From NCBI GenBank assembly GCA_964352715.1, contig CAYGSU010000011.1, positions 1 through 64,000 on the forward strand: DNA of 64,000 bases. The letters run 5' to 3'. The notes under the pieces were generated by a model. The model was not told the DNA's origin. It did no database searches and saw only the letters and a program-made list of their open reading frames with translations. Below are positions 8,629 to 16,392 of the stretch, piece by piece. The position numbers and the translations under genes were made by a program. Position 1 is the stretch's first letter, and every line of letters begins with the position of its first letter. Origin of the DNA: JAVKBW01 sp964352715 (GTDB lineage: Bacteria > Pseudomonadota > Alphaproteobacteria > UBA8366 > Aestuariispiraceae).

Positions 8629-8982
8629 TCAGGCTTTCTTTCCCCAGTCGACGCCGATCAGAAGGCATCCGGTTTCCGTACGCGAATTATGCCGTGTACC
8701 CGGTTCGTAATGCACGAAATCGCCCGGTTTCAGCACGGTACCGTCGGATTCGATGAGTTCGCCCTGCACGATCAGGTAATCTTCGTTTCCGCCATGAACA
8801 TGCGGAATTGTCGCCGCGCCGGGCTGCATGCTGATGGCATAGGCGCCGTTGCCGTCGCCATCCTTGTCGTAGCTCAGGGGAATATACCCCATATCTTCCT
8901 GCAACGGTCCGTCCATGTCGTAAGGAAGGAATTCGTTTTCATTGAAAATATTGACGATTTTTCTATCGCTGCGGTTGCTCAT
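8629..8982 (-). CDS. Cupin-domain protein
   Basis: A 117-residue single-domain cupin. The metal-binding motif 1 region is seen in IPHVHGGNEDYLIVQGEL (two His and a Glu) and motif 2 in PGDFVHYEPGTRHNS (two His). Small cupins bind a metal and act as enzymes or ligand sensors; the role here cannot be assigned. Its ATG overlaps the TGA of the RibBX-type gene (ATGA), so translation is coupled and the two products probably work together. N-terminal residues 1-30 are acidic and polar without a signal peptide. Confidence 0.85.
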   Translation of the reverse strand: MSNRSDRKIVNIFNENEFLPYDMDGPLQEDMGYIPLSYDKDGDGNGAYAISMQPGAATIPHVHGGNEDYLIVQGELIESDGTVLKPGDFVHYEPGTRHNSRTETGCLLIGVDWGKKA

Positions 8983-10088
8983 GGTTCTGTCCTGTCTGAT
9001 GCCGATAAAGGAAGTAGAACGGTTTCGTTGATTGTCACCCCAAAACCGGAAAGTCCGACATACTGGCGCTCGGCGCTGCCGATAACGCGGATCGAAGACA
9101 GGCCCAGATCGCGCAGAATCTGCGCACCGAGACCGACTTCCTGCCAGGACCGGATACGGGCGTCTTCGCCTTCTTCCTGGCCACCGCGTGCTCGGCTGCT
9201 GGACTCGACGACGCCGACAGCGCCCTGCCGCAGGTAAATCACCGCGCCACGCCCTTCCTTCCGGATCAACTCCAGCGAAGGCCCAAGGCTGCCCCTGTCG
9301 GCCCCGAAAACGTTGCTCAGCGTGTCTTCCTGCTGCATCCGCACCAGTACGTTCTCGCCATCCGCAATATCGCCGAAAACAAGCGCCAGATGCTGATAAT
9401 CGTCGTAGGGCGTCCGGTAGGCGATCGCCCGCGCCGGCCCGATAACGGTATCCGCCATGGTTTCCGATACCCGCTCGACCAAAGTCTCGCGGCTGCGCCG
9501 ATAGGCGATCAGCTGATTGATGGAAATGAGGGTCAGGCCGTGTTGCTTCGCAAAGGCTTCGATATCCGGTCCCTTTTTGACATCACCGGTATCGTTGACC
9601 AGTTCGGACAAAAGCCCTACCGGCTGGAACCCGGCCAGACGGGCAAGATCGGCAGCGGCTTCGGTGTGGCCTGACCGGATCAGCACGCCGCCGTTGCGTG
9701 CGACAAGCGGGAAGACATGGCCGGGGCGGACCAGATCATTCGGGCCGACATTATGGTTCGCCAGCGCACGGATCGTGGCGCAGCGCTCCTTGGCCGATAT
9801 TCCGGTGGTCAGCCCTTCCCGGTAATCGACGGATACCGTGAACGCGGTTGCCAGCGGCGCATCGTTTTCGGCGACCATCGGCGCCAGGTTCAGGCTTTTC
9901 GCGCGGTCCCGTTCGATGGCCACGCACAGAATGCCGCTTGTATGACGGATAAAAAACGCAACCTGTTCCGGCGTCGCCGTTTCGGCCGGCATGATAAGAT
10001 CGCCTTCATTCTCGCGTCCTTCGTCGTCGGTGACGACAATCGCGCGGCCTGCTTTCAGGTCTTCCAGCGCCTTTTCTACGTCATCCAT
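8979..10088 (-). CDS. ribBX: RibB (DHBP synthase) with degenerate GTP cyclohydrolase II domain (RibBX-type)
   Basis: About 369 residues from ATG 10088 (MDDVEKALEDL); ATG 10112 is an alternative. The N-terminal half is 3,4-dihydroxy-2-butanone-4-phosphate synthase, the riboflavin-pathway enzyme acting on ribulose 5-phosphate: DDEGRENEGD (residues 21-30), TTGISAKER, RPGHVFPL and HTEAAADLARLAG are visible. The C-terminal half follows the RibA layout (KEGRGAVIYLRQ, GLGAQILRDLG) but contains no cysteine at all, so the zinc site of GTP cyclohydrolase II is missing and that reaction is not expected. RibB-RibA proteins with a dead second half are known in alphaproteobacteria. It is divergent from the XRE-cupin regulator and coupled to a cupin gene. 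A dedicated or regulatory flavin role for the amine operon is inference. Confidence 0.85.
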   Translation of the reverse strand: MDDVEKALEDLKAGRAIVVTDDEGRENEGDLIMPAETATPEQVAFFIRHTSGILCVAIERDRAKSLNLAPMVAENDAPLATAFTVSVDYREGLTTGISAKERCATIRALANHNVGPNDLVRPGHVFPLVARNGGVLIRSGHTEAAADLARLAGFQPVGLLSELVNDTGDVKKGPDIEAFAKQHGLTLISINQLIAYRRSRETLVERVSETMADTVIGPARAIAYRTPYDDYQHLALVFGDIADGENVLVRMQQEDTLSNVFGADRGSLGPSLELIRKEGRGAVIYLRQGAVGVVESSSRARGGQEEGEDARIRSWQEVGLGAQILRDLGLSSIRVIGSAERQYVGLSGFGVTINETVLLPLSASDRTEP

Positions 10089-10263
10089 GGTTGTCCGGTT
10101 TCCCGCAATCATTTCACACACCCGTTTCAAGGTCCCGACATTACCCGGCGCGGCCTGCGGGTCAACGGCGAAGCACAGTCACACGGGATTCCGGACCCAA
10201 GTCATTGACAACGTATCGCCTTGTGAAGCTTGATTGGCCTATCGAAGGGGATGGCGGGTAACG

Positions 10264-10911
10264 ATGAGTGAACACGACGATCAAGCCGACGACAGTGAAC
10301 TGGGGCTACTGGCGGATACGACCGCCGGGGCGCCGGCGCGCGATCTTGGCACTGAGGTCGGAATAGAAGTTCGCCGTCTGCGCCGCACCCAGGATATGAC
10401 GGTCAGCGAACTTGCCAGATCGGCCGGCATGTCGCAGGGCATGCTGTCGCGAATCGAAAACGGCCAGACCATGCCGTCGCTGACAACGCTCAACAATCTG
10501 GCGGAAGCGCTCAACGTTCCGATTTCGTCTTTCTTTTCAGGCATGGAACGATCGACCGATGTATCGTTCGTGCCGGCCAATCAGGGCCTGCTGATCGACC
10601 GGCGCGGCACCCGCCGGGGGCATCTGTACCAGTTGCTGGGTTATGGCGTGAACAGCACCCCGCGCATGGAACCCTACCTGATCACGCTGACAGAAGAATC
10701 GGAAACCTACGGCGAATTCCGTCATGAAGGTGTAGAGCTGATCTACATGCAAACAGGCCGGCTGATCTATCGCCATGGTGATCAGAGCTATCCGCTCGGA
10801 CCCGGCGATTCCCTGTTTTTCGATGCCATCGCCCCGCATGGTCCGGTTGAACTGCTGGAGTTTCCCTGCACCTATCTTTCGGTCATCGCCTACCCCAAAA
10901 AGAATCCCTGA
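10264..10911 (+). CDS. XRE-family regulator with C-terminal cupin domain
   Basis: A 215-residue transcription factor from ATG 10264. Residues about 36-90 form an XRE helix-turn-helix (LARSAGMSQGMLSRIENGQ, then the PSLTTLNNLAEAL helix). Residues about 130-210 form a cupin (FRHEGVELIYMQTG and GDSLFFDAIAPHG), the likely effector-sensing part. This architecture commonly sits in front of glxBCD-glnT operons in alphaproteobacteria and is thought to control them. The gene is divergent from ribBX and lies 102 bases upstream of glxB on the same strand, so it may regulate both sides. The effector is unknown; a methylated amine or glutamine derivative would fit the context. Confidence 0.88.
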   Translation: MSEHDDQADDSELGLLADTTAGAPARDLGTEVGIEVRRLRRTQDMTVSELARSAGMSQGMLSRIENGQTMPSLTTLNNLAEALNVPISSFFSGMERSTDVSFVPANQGLLIDRRGTRRGHLYQLLGYGVNSTPRMEPYLITLTEESETYGEFRHEGVELIYMQTGRLIYRHGDQSYPLGPGDSLFFDAIAPHGPVELLEFPCTYLSVIAYPKKNP

Positions 10912-11013
10912 TTATTCGCATTGCAAAACATTTATTCCTGTGATTAATACCGAGGCTAGGGTAGCTGAAAGACACTATCCAGCATTTCTGTGGGATATGG
11001 AGGGATATCGCCC

Positions 11014-11913
11014 ATGTGTGGCATCGTCGGATTATACATCAAGAACACGGATCAGCGAGTCCGTCTCGGGCAGTTGTTTCGCCCGATGCTGTCGGAAATG
11101 ACCGATCGCGGACCGGACAGCGCAGGTATCGCGGTCTACCGCGACGATTCCGCTACCGACGGCAAACTGACTTTGTATCATGACGACCCGCAGTTTCACT
11201 GGCACAAGATCGCCGATGCCATGGAAACAGCGCTCAAGACACCCGTTTCCGAAGAGCGTGTCGCGAGCCACGCCATCCTTCGCGCCCCGACCGACCCCTC
11301 CATCATGCGTGACTGGATCGACGATAATTATCCGGACATCCGCGTGATGAGCGCCGGCAAAGTGCTGGAAATCTACAAGGAAGTCGGCCTTGCCGATGCC
11401 GTCATGGAACGGTTTGGCGTGCCGCAGATGGCCGGCAGTCACGCCGTCGGACACACCCGCATGGCGACCGAAAGCGCGGTGACGACCGAAGGCGCGCATC
11501 CGTTCAATACCGGCAACGACCTGTGCCTGGTGCATAACGGGTCGCTGTCGAACCACAATCGCCTGCGCAACTGGCTCCGCGACAAGGCCGGCATTCCTTT
11601 CAAGACCGAGAATGACACCGAAGTCGCCGCTGGCTACCTGACATGGCGGCTCGGCCAGGGCGCATCGATCAAGGAAGCGCTGGAAGCCGGCATCAAGGAC
11701 CTCGACGGGTTCTATACATTCGCCGTTGGAACGGCGGACGGATTTTCCGTTCTGCGCGACCCGATTGCGTGCAAGCCGGCGGTGATCGCCGAAACCGATG
11801 ACTGGGTCGCCATGTCGTCAGAATTCCGCGCGCTGGCATCGCTTCCCGGCGTCGAGAACGCGACGATCTGGGAACCGAAACCCGCTACCGTCTATACCTG
11901 GGGGACCGCCTGA
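11014..11913 (+). CDS. glxB: Class II glutamine amidotransferase, GlxB/MgsA-like
   Basis: A 299-residue Ntn-hydrolase subunit. The start is set at ATG 11014 because class II amidotransferases need Cys directly after the initiator Met (MCGIVGLYI); a GGAGG lies about ten bases upstream. GHTRMATESAVT and the LVHNGSLSNHNRLR motif are further active-site signatures. Together with the next two genes it forms a split glutamate-synthase-like complex. In the N-methylglutamate pathway the equivalent subunits (MgsABC) make N-methylglutamate from methylamine and glutamate; in rhizobia they are named GlxBCD. The stop is two bases before the glxC ATG, so the genes form an operon. Confidence 0.9.
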   Translation: MCGIVGLYIKNTDQRVRLGQLFRPMLSEMTDRGPDSAGIAVYRDDSATDGKLTLYHDDPQFHWHKIADAMETALKTPVSEERVASHAILRAPTDPSIMRDWIDDNYPDIRVMSAGKVLEIYKEVGLADAVMERFGVPQMAGSHAVGHTRMATESAVTTEGAHPFNTGNDLCLVHNGSLSNHNRLRNWLRDKAGIPFKTENDTEVAAGYLTWRLGQGASIKEALEAGIKDLDGFYTFAVGTADGFSVLRDPIACKPAVIAETDDWVAMSSEFRALASLPGVENATIWEPKPATVYTWGTA

Positions 11914-11915
11914 TC

Positions 11916-12599
11916 ATGCAAGTTCTGGATCTCGCGAAGGAAGACCTTCGCAGCATCAACCGACGTCTTCAGAAACGCGATGGCGATGACGGCGAAACGT
12001 CATATGAAGTCGTCAACATCAAGGGCTCGCATGCGCTGGCTTGCGGCCTGACCCATCCGATTGATGTCACCATTAAGGGACATACCGGCTACTACTGCGC
12101 CGGCATGAACATGCACGCCAATATCACAATTGAAGGAAACGCCGGTCCCGGCGTTGCCGAGAACATGATGTCCGGCAAGGTGCACATCAAGGGCAATGCC
12201 AGCCAGTATGCCGGTGCGACCAGTCACGGCGGACTGTTGGTAATCGACGGCGATGCCAGTTCTCGATGCGGGATTTCGTTGAAGGGCTGCGATATCGTGG
12301 TCAAGGGGTCGATCGGCCACCTGGCCGCCTTCATGGCGCAGGCCGGTCATCTTGTCGTCTGCGGCGATACCGGCGCCGACCTCGGCGATTCGATTTACGA
12401 GGCGGAAATCTTCGTGAAGGGCAAGGTCGAGAGCCTTGGCACCGATTGCGAGGAAAAGGAAATGAACGACGACCGCAAGGCCGTTCTGGCCGATCTGCTG
12501 GAACGGGCCGGCGCGGATGACAATCCGTCGGATTTCCGGTGCTACGGTTCCGGCCGCAATCTGTACCACTTCAAAATCGATAACGCCGGCAGCTATTAG
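11916..12599 (+). CDS. glxC: GXGXG-domain subunit of glutamate-synthase-like complex, GlxC/MgsB-like
   Basis: A 227-residue protein made of a right-handed beta helix like the C-terminal domain of large glutamate synthase. Repeated glycine-spaced units such as GHTGYYCAGMNMHANI, GNAGPGVAENM and GNASQYAGATSHGG mark the turns. In GltB this domain is structural; as a separate subunit it links the amidotransferase and FMN-synthase subunits. It lies two bases after glxB and 13 bases before glxD. The length is normal for GlxC. Confidence 0.9.
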   Translation: MQVLDLAKEDLRSINRRLQKRDGDDGETSYEVVNIKGSHALACGLTHPIDVTIKGHTGYYCAGMNMHANITIEGNAGPGVAENMMSGKVHIKGNASQYAGATSHGGLLVIDGDASSRCGISLKGCDIVVKGSIGHLAAFMAQAGHLVVCGDTGADLGDSIYEAEIFVKGKVESLGTDCEEKEMNDDRKAVLADLLERAGADDNPSDFRCYGSGRNLYHFKIDNAGSY

Positions 12600-12612
12600 G
12601 AAAGTCACCATC

Positions 12613-13683
12613 ATGGACACCAGAAAAATCCGCGAATCCGCGACCTTCCCGCCTCGCGTTATTGCTGAAATCCAGCGCGCCGCAGCTGAAGGCATCTATT
12701 CAATCCGCGGTTCCGGCGCGAAACGCCCGGTTCCGCATTTCGACGATCTCGTTTTCCTTGGCGCATCGATGTCGCGCTATCCACTGGAAGGCTATCGCGA
12801 ACGCTGCGATACCAGCGTCACCATCGGCACNNNNNNNNNNNNNNNNNNNNNNNNNNNNNNNNNNNNNNNNNNNNNNNNNNNNNNNNNNNNNNNNNNNNNN
12901 NNNNNNNNNNNNNNNNNNNNNNNNNNNNNNCCGGTCGGCATCGACCAGCGCAGCGCCTGCCGGCATCCTGACTGGACCGGCCCGGACGATCTTGAAATCA
13001 AGATCAAGGAATTGCGGGAAATCACCGACTGGCAGGTGCCGATCTACATCAAGTGCGGTGCGGCGCGCACCCACTACGATGTAACCCTTGCGGTCAAGGC
13101 CGGCGCGGATGCGGTGGTTGTCGATGGCATGCAGGGCGGCACGGCGGCAACGCAGGACGTATTCATCGAAGATGTCGGCATCCCCACCCTGCCCGCCGTC
13201 CGGCAGGCTGTCGAAGCCCTGCAGGAACTGGACATGCACCGCAAGGTGCAGTTGATCGTCTCTGGCGGTATCCGCACCGGCGCAGATGTGGCGAAGGCGC
13301 TTGCGCTCGGCGCAGATGCGGTTTCGATCGGCATGGCGGCTCTGATGGCGCTCAACTGCAATGCGCCGCTGTATGAAGAAGACTACGAAAAACTCGGCAC
13401 ACGGTCCGGCGCCTGTCACCACTGCCATACCGGCAAATGCCCGGTCGGGGTAGCGACGCAGGATCCTGAACTGGAAAAACGGCTCGATCCCGAAGCCGGC
13501 GGACGGCGTGTGCGCAATTACCTGAACGCCCTGACCCTGGAATGCCAGACCATCGCCCGGGCCTGCGGCAAGAGCCACGTCCACAATCTGGAGCCGGAAG
13601 ATCTCGCAGCCCTCACCATCGAGGCCGCCGCAATGGCCAAGGTGCCGCTTGCCGGTACCAACTGGATTCCCGGACAATTGTGA
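12613..13683 (+). CDS. glxD: FMN-binding glutamate-synthase-like subunit, GlxD/MgsC-like, interrupted by assembly gap
   Basis: This is the catalytic synthase subunit, an FMN TIM barrel with an Fe-S cluster site. Visible parts are residues 1-72 before a run of 100 N (12831-12930) and about 250 residues after it. GGIRTGADVAKALALGADAV is the FMN-phosphate motif and CHHCHTGKCPVG the Fe-S cysteine cluster. Only about 322 residues are known, while GlxD relatives have roughly 440, so about 115 residues (near 350 bases) are hidden and 100 N is a placeholder. The frames agree across the gap only if the true length is 1 more than a multiple of three. The start is ATG 12613 after glxC. The gene is not obviously broken biologically. 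Confidence 0.87.
   Translation: MDTRKIRESATFPPRVIAEIQRAAAEGIYSIRGSGAKRPVPHFDDLVFLGASMSRYPLEGYRERCDTSVTIGXXXXXXXXXXXXXXXXXXXXXXXXXXXXXXXXXXPVGIDQRSACRHPDWTGPDDLEIKIKELREITDWQVPIYIKCGAARTHYDVTLAVKAGADAVVVDGMQGGTAATQDVFIEDVGIPTLPAVRQAVEALQELDMHRKVQLIVSGGIRTGADVAKALALGADAVSIGMAALMALNCNAPLYEEDYEKLGTRSGACHHCHTGKCPVGVATQDPELEKRLDPEAGGRRVRNYLNALTLECQTIARACGKSHVHNLEPEDLAALTIEAAAMAKVPLAGTNWIPGQL
12831..12930. other. Assembly gap, 100 N, in glxD
   Basis: Exactly 100 unknown bases, a scaffolding placeholder. The flanks are not duplicated, unlike the second gap, so real sequence is missing. From the expected length of GlxD about 350 bases should lie here. Confidence 0.99.
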
Positions 13684-13717
13684 TACAAAATTCGACCGAA
13701 CAGGAGAGAGGACCATC

Positions 13718-15022
13718 ATGGCCAGCCAACTTGAAGCCTTTGCGAAGAAGAACAACGTTAAATACTTTCTGATCAACTTCACCGATCTGAACGGTCACCA
13801 GCGGTCGAAACTGGTGCCGACCCAGGCGATCGCCGGCATGGAGGCTGATGGTGCGGGATTCGCAGGGTTCGCCACCTACCTGGACATGACGCCAGCCTTT
13901 CCAGACATGTTTTCGGTTCCCGATCCGTCCAGCGTGATCCAGTTGCCCTGGAAGCCGGAAGTCGCCTGGGTTGCCGGCGACCTGATGATGGAAGGCAAAC
14001 TGGTTGAACAGGCCCCGCGTGTTGTTCTGAAGCGGCAGCTTGAAAAGGCCATGAAGCTTGGCTTGCGGATGAAATCCGGCATCGAGGCGGAATACCATCT
14101 GATCAGCGAAGACGGCACAGAACTCGCCGACCCGCGCGATACGGCGGCGAAGCCCTGTTACGACCAGACCGTACTGATGCGCCGCTACGACGTGATCAGC
14201 GAAATCTGCGATGCCATGATCAAGCTAGGCTGGGGGCCGTATCAGAACGACCACGAAGACGCCAACGGCCAGTACGAGATGAACTGGGACTATGATGACG
14301 CGCTGGTGACGGCAGACCGGCACGCTTTCTTCAAGTTCATGGTCAAGACGATCGCAGAAAAGCACGGCCTTCGCGCTACCTTCATGCCTAAACCGTTCAT
14401 GCACCTGACCGGCAATGGCTGCCATGCGCATATCTCGATCTGGGACAAGACCGGCAAGAAGAACCTGTTCGACGACAAGAAGGGCGAGCTTGGCATTTCC
14501 GCGCTCGGCTATCACTTCCTTGGCGGTGTCATCCACCATGCAACGGCGCTGGCGGCGATCACCAACCCGACAGTGAACAGCTACAAACGTCTGAACGCCC
14601 CGGTCACCTCGTCCGGTGCGACTTGGTCGCCAAACACGGTAACCTATAGCGGCAACAACCGGACCCATATGGTTCGCATTCCCGATCCGGGCCGTATCGA
14701 GTTTCGCCTCGCCGACGGCGCGGTGAACCCGTACCTGCTGCAGGCGGGCTTCCTGGCGGCCGGTCTGAACGGCATCGAGAACAAGACGGACCCGGGCAAG
14801 CGTCTCGACATCAACATGTATACCGACGGCCACAAGGTGAAAGCCAAAAAGCTGCCGCTGTATATGATCGATGCGCTGCGTGAATTCGAAAAGGACAAAG
14901 CCTTGCGTGAAGCCCTCGGGGCTGAATTCTGCGATGCCTTCAAGACCATCAAGACGCGTGAATGGAACGACTATTCCCGCAGCCTGACGGATTGGGAACG
15001 CGCCAATACGTTGGATTGCTAG
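13718..15022 (+). CDS. glnT: Type III glutamine synthetase GlnT / gamma-glutamylmethylamide synthetase-like
   Basis: A 434-residue ligase from ATG 13718, preceded by AGGAGAGAGGACCATC. The GlnT/GmaS branch joins glutamate with ammonia or methylamine using ATP. Motifs are SGIEAEYHLI (metal-binding Glu), NGCHAHISIWD, NSYKRLNAP and RIEFRLADGAVNPYL. Length matches GlnT (about 435). It is the last gene of the glx operon, 34 bases behind glxD. With GlxBCD it could form N-methylglutamate and gamma-glutamylmethylamide, but no mgd (N-methylglutamate dehydrogenase) genes are in the window, so either the pathway is completed elsewhere or the operon serves another glutamine derivative. A perfect hairpin follows at 15049-15075. 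Confidence 0.88.
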   Translation: MASQLEAFAKKNNVKYFLINFTDLNGHQRSKLVPTQAIAGMEADGAGFAGFATYLDMTPAFPDMFSVPDPSSVIQLPWKPEVAWVAGDLMMEGKLVEQAPRVVLKRQLEKAMKLGLRMKSGIEAEYHLISEDGTELADPRDTAAKPCYDQTVLMRRYDVISEICDAMIKLGWGPYQNDHEDANGQYEMNWDYDDALVTADRHAFFKFMVKTIAEKHGLRATFMPKPFMHLTGNGCHAHISIWDKTGKKNLFDDKKGELGISALGYHFLGGVIHHATALAAITNPTVNSYKRLNAPVTSSGATWSPNTVTYSGNNRTHMVRIPDPGRIEFRLADGAVNPYLLQAGFLAAGLNGIENKTDPGKRLDINMYTDGHKVKAKKLPLYMIDALREFEKDKALREALGAEFCDAFKTIKTREWNDYSRSLTDWERANTLDC

Positions 15023-15048
15023 GTTCAGCTTGAAAAAGAATGCTGTTT

Positions 15049-15075
15049 GACGATGCGGGCCCGGCCCGCATCGTC
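15049..15075. terminator. Bidirectional hairpin between glnT and the alcohol dehydrogenase gene
   Basis: Two perfect 13-base arms (GACGATGCGGGCC and its complement) separated by one base, lying between the convergent stops at 15022 and 15092. The very GC-rich stem fits a transcription terminator, although no T-run follows directly on either strand. Confidence 0.65.
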
Positions 15076-15091
15076 CGGCAGCCGCAGGCCT

Positions 15092-16255
15092 TCAGACTGT
15101 GCCTTCAATCGCTTTCATGAAGACTTCGGTATAATCCGATGCTTTCAGCGCAACGGGGTTTGAGGCAGCCGGCGGATCGACTTCCGCCATTTTCCCCATG
15201 AGATTTGCCTCGGTGCCGGGAACACCGAGTTCCATCAGCGAATACTCAATGCCGAGCCGGGCGCGGAAATCCAGCACCCAATCAAGAACTCCAGCGAAAG
15301 ACGGGTTCGGCAGGCCGAGAACGCGGCCCAGCAATTCCATGTGATCACCAATTGCCTGTTCGTTTCTGCGCATGATGTACGGCATCACGACAGCGTTCGT
15401 TCGCCCGTGATGGGTGTTGTAGAGAACGCCGACCGAATGCGACAACGCATGAATGCCGCCAAGGCCTTTCTGGAAGGCTGTCGCCCCCATTGACGCCGCC
15501 GCCAGCATGTCGGCGCGGGCCTCGATATCCTTGCCGTCGTCGAAGGCACGCGGCAACGCCAGCGCAATCCGGCGCATACCTTCCAGCGCTATGCCATCGG
15601 CCATCGGATGGTAACCCGGCGCACAGAAAGCCTCGAAACAGTGAATAAAGGCATCCATGCCCGTACCCGCCGTGATCGATGCCGGCAGGCCGACCGTCAG
15701 TTCCGGGTCGGAAATGACTATCGACGGAAGCATCTTCGGATGGAAGATGATCTTTTTTACATGCGTTTCTTCATTTGTGATGACCGAAGCGCGGCCGACT
15801 TCCGACCCCGTGCCTGACGTGGTTGGCACGGCGACAATCGGCGGAATAACAGACGCGTTGACGCGCTTCCAGTTATCGCCGACATCCTCGAAATCCCAGA
15901 TCGGCCGGTTCTGTCCCAGCATCAACGCGACCGCTTTCGCCACATCCATGCCGGACCCGCCGCCGAACGCCACAACGCCGTCGGCATCGTGTTCGCGATA
16001 GGCAGCTATGCCAGTATCGACATTCGCATTGACCGGGTTTCCGCGTACATCACTGAACAGGGCGCAGGGCAGACCGGCGTCATTCAAGGCGGCGACGGCG
16101 TCGCGAACCATCGGCAGGTCGCGCAACCCTTCGTCAGTGATCAGGATGGGGCGGGATATGCCCAGTTCGCGGCATACGGCGGGCAGTTCCGAAATCCGCC
16201 CGGGCCCGAATCTCATGCTTGTCGGAAAGCCCCAGTTTCCCGTTATTGTTCCCAT
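15092..16255 (-). CDS. Iron-containing (group III) alcohol dehydrogenase
   Basis: A 387-residue NAD(P)-dependent dehydrogenase of the Fe-ADH family. Seen are the nucleotide motif GGGSGMDVAKAVAL, AVPTTSGTGSEVGRAS, and iron ligands in TAGTGMDAFIHCFEAF (Asp and His), GIHALSHSVG (His) and NTHHGRTNAV (His). Such enzymes oxidise primary alcohols, diols or hydroxy acids or reduce aldehydes. In an amine-degrading neighbourhood it could handle an aldehyde, which is inference. The gene is 137 bases downstream of the binding-protein gene on the same strand, with a strong terminator between them, so it has its own promoter. A GGAGGGGGAACA sequence precedes the ATG. Confidence 0.9.
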   Translation of the reverse strand: MGTITGNWGFPTSMRFGPGRISELPAVCRELGISRPILITDEGLRDLPMVRDAVAALNDAGLPCALFSDVRGNPVNANVDTGIAAYREHDADGVVAFGGGSGMDVAKAVALMLGQNRPIWDFEDVGDNWKRVNASVIPPIVAVPTTSGTGSEVGRASVITNEETHVKKIIFHPKMLPSIVISDPELTVGLPASITAGTGMDAFIHCFEAFCAPGYHPMADGIALEGMRRIALALPRAFDDGKDIEARADMLAAASMGATAFQKGLGGIHALSHSVGVLYNTHHGRTNAVVMPYIMRRNEQAIGDHMELLGRVLGLPNPSFAGVLDWVLDFRARLGIEYSLMELGVPGTEANLMGKMAEVDPPAASNPVALKASDYTEVFMKAIEGTV

Positions 16256-16330
16256 TGTTCCCCCTCCTGATACCGGTAAAATTTCAGCCCCAGATAACCC
16301 GGTAAATCGGGAAGTTTCAACCGGTTAGAT

Positions 16331-16366
16331 CGCAAAAAGAAACGGCGGAGTCTCCCCCGCCGTTTC
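16331..16366 (-). terminator. Rho-independent terminator of the binding-protein gene
   Basis: On the minus strand a 10-bp stem (GAAACGGCGG / CCGCCGTTTC, 16339-16366) with an 8-base loop is followed at once by TTTTT. It lies 26 bases after the stop of the binding-protein gene and ends its transcript before the alcohol dehydrogenase gene. Confidence 0.88.
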
Positions 16367-16392
16367 CGTTCTCGTCTTGTCGAGATAGTGTC

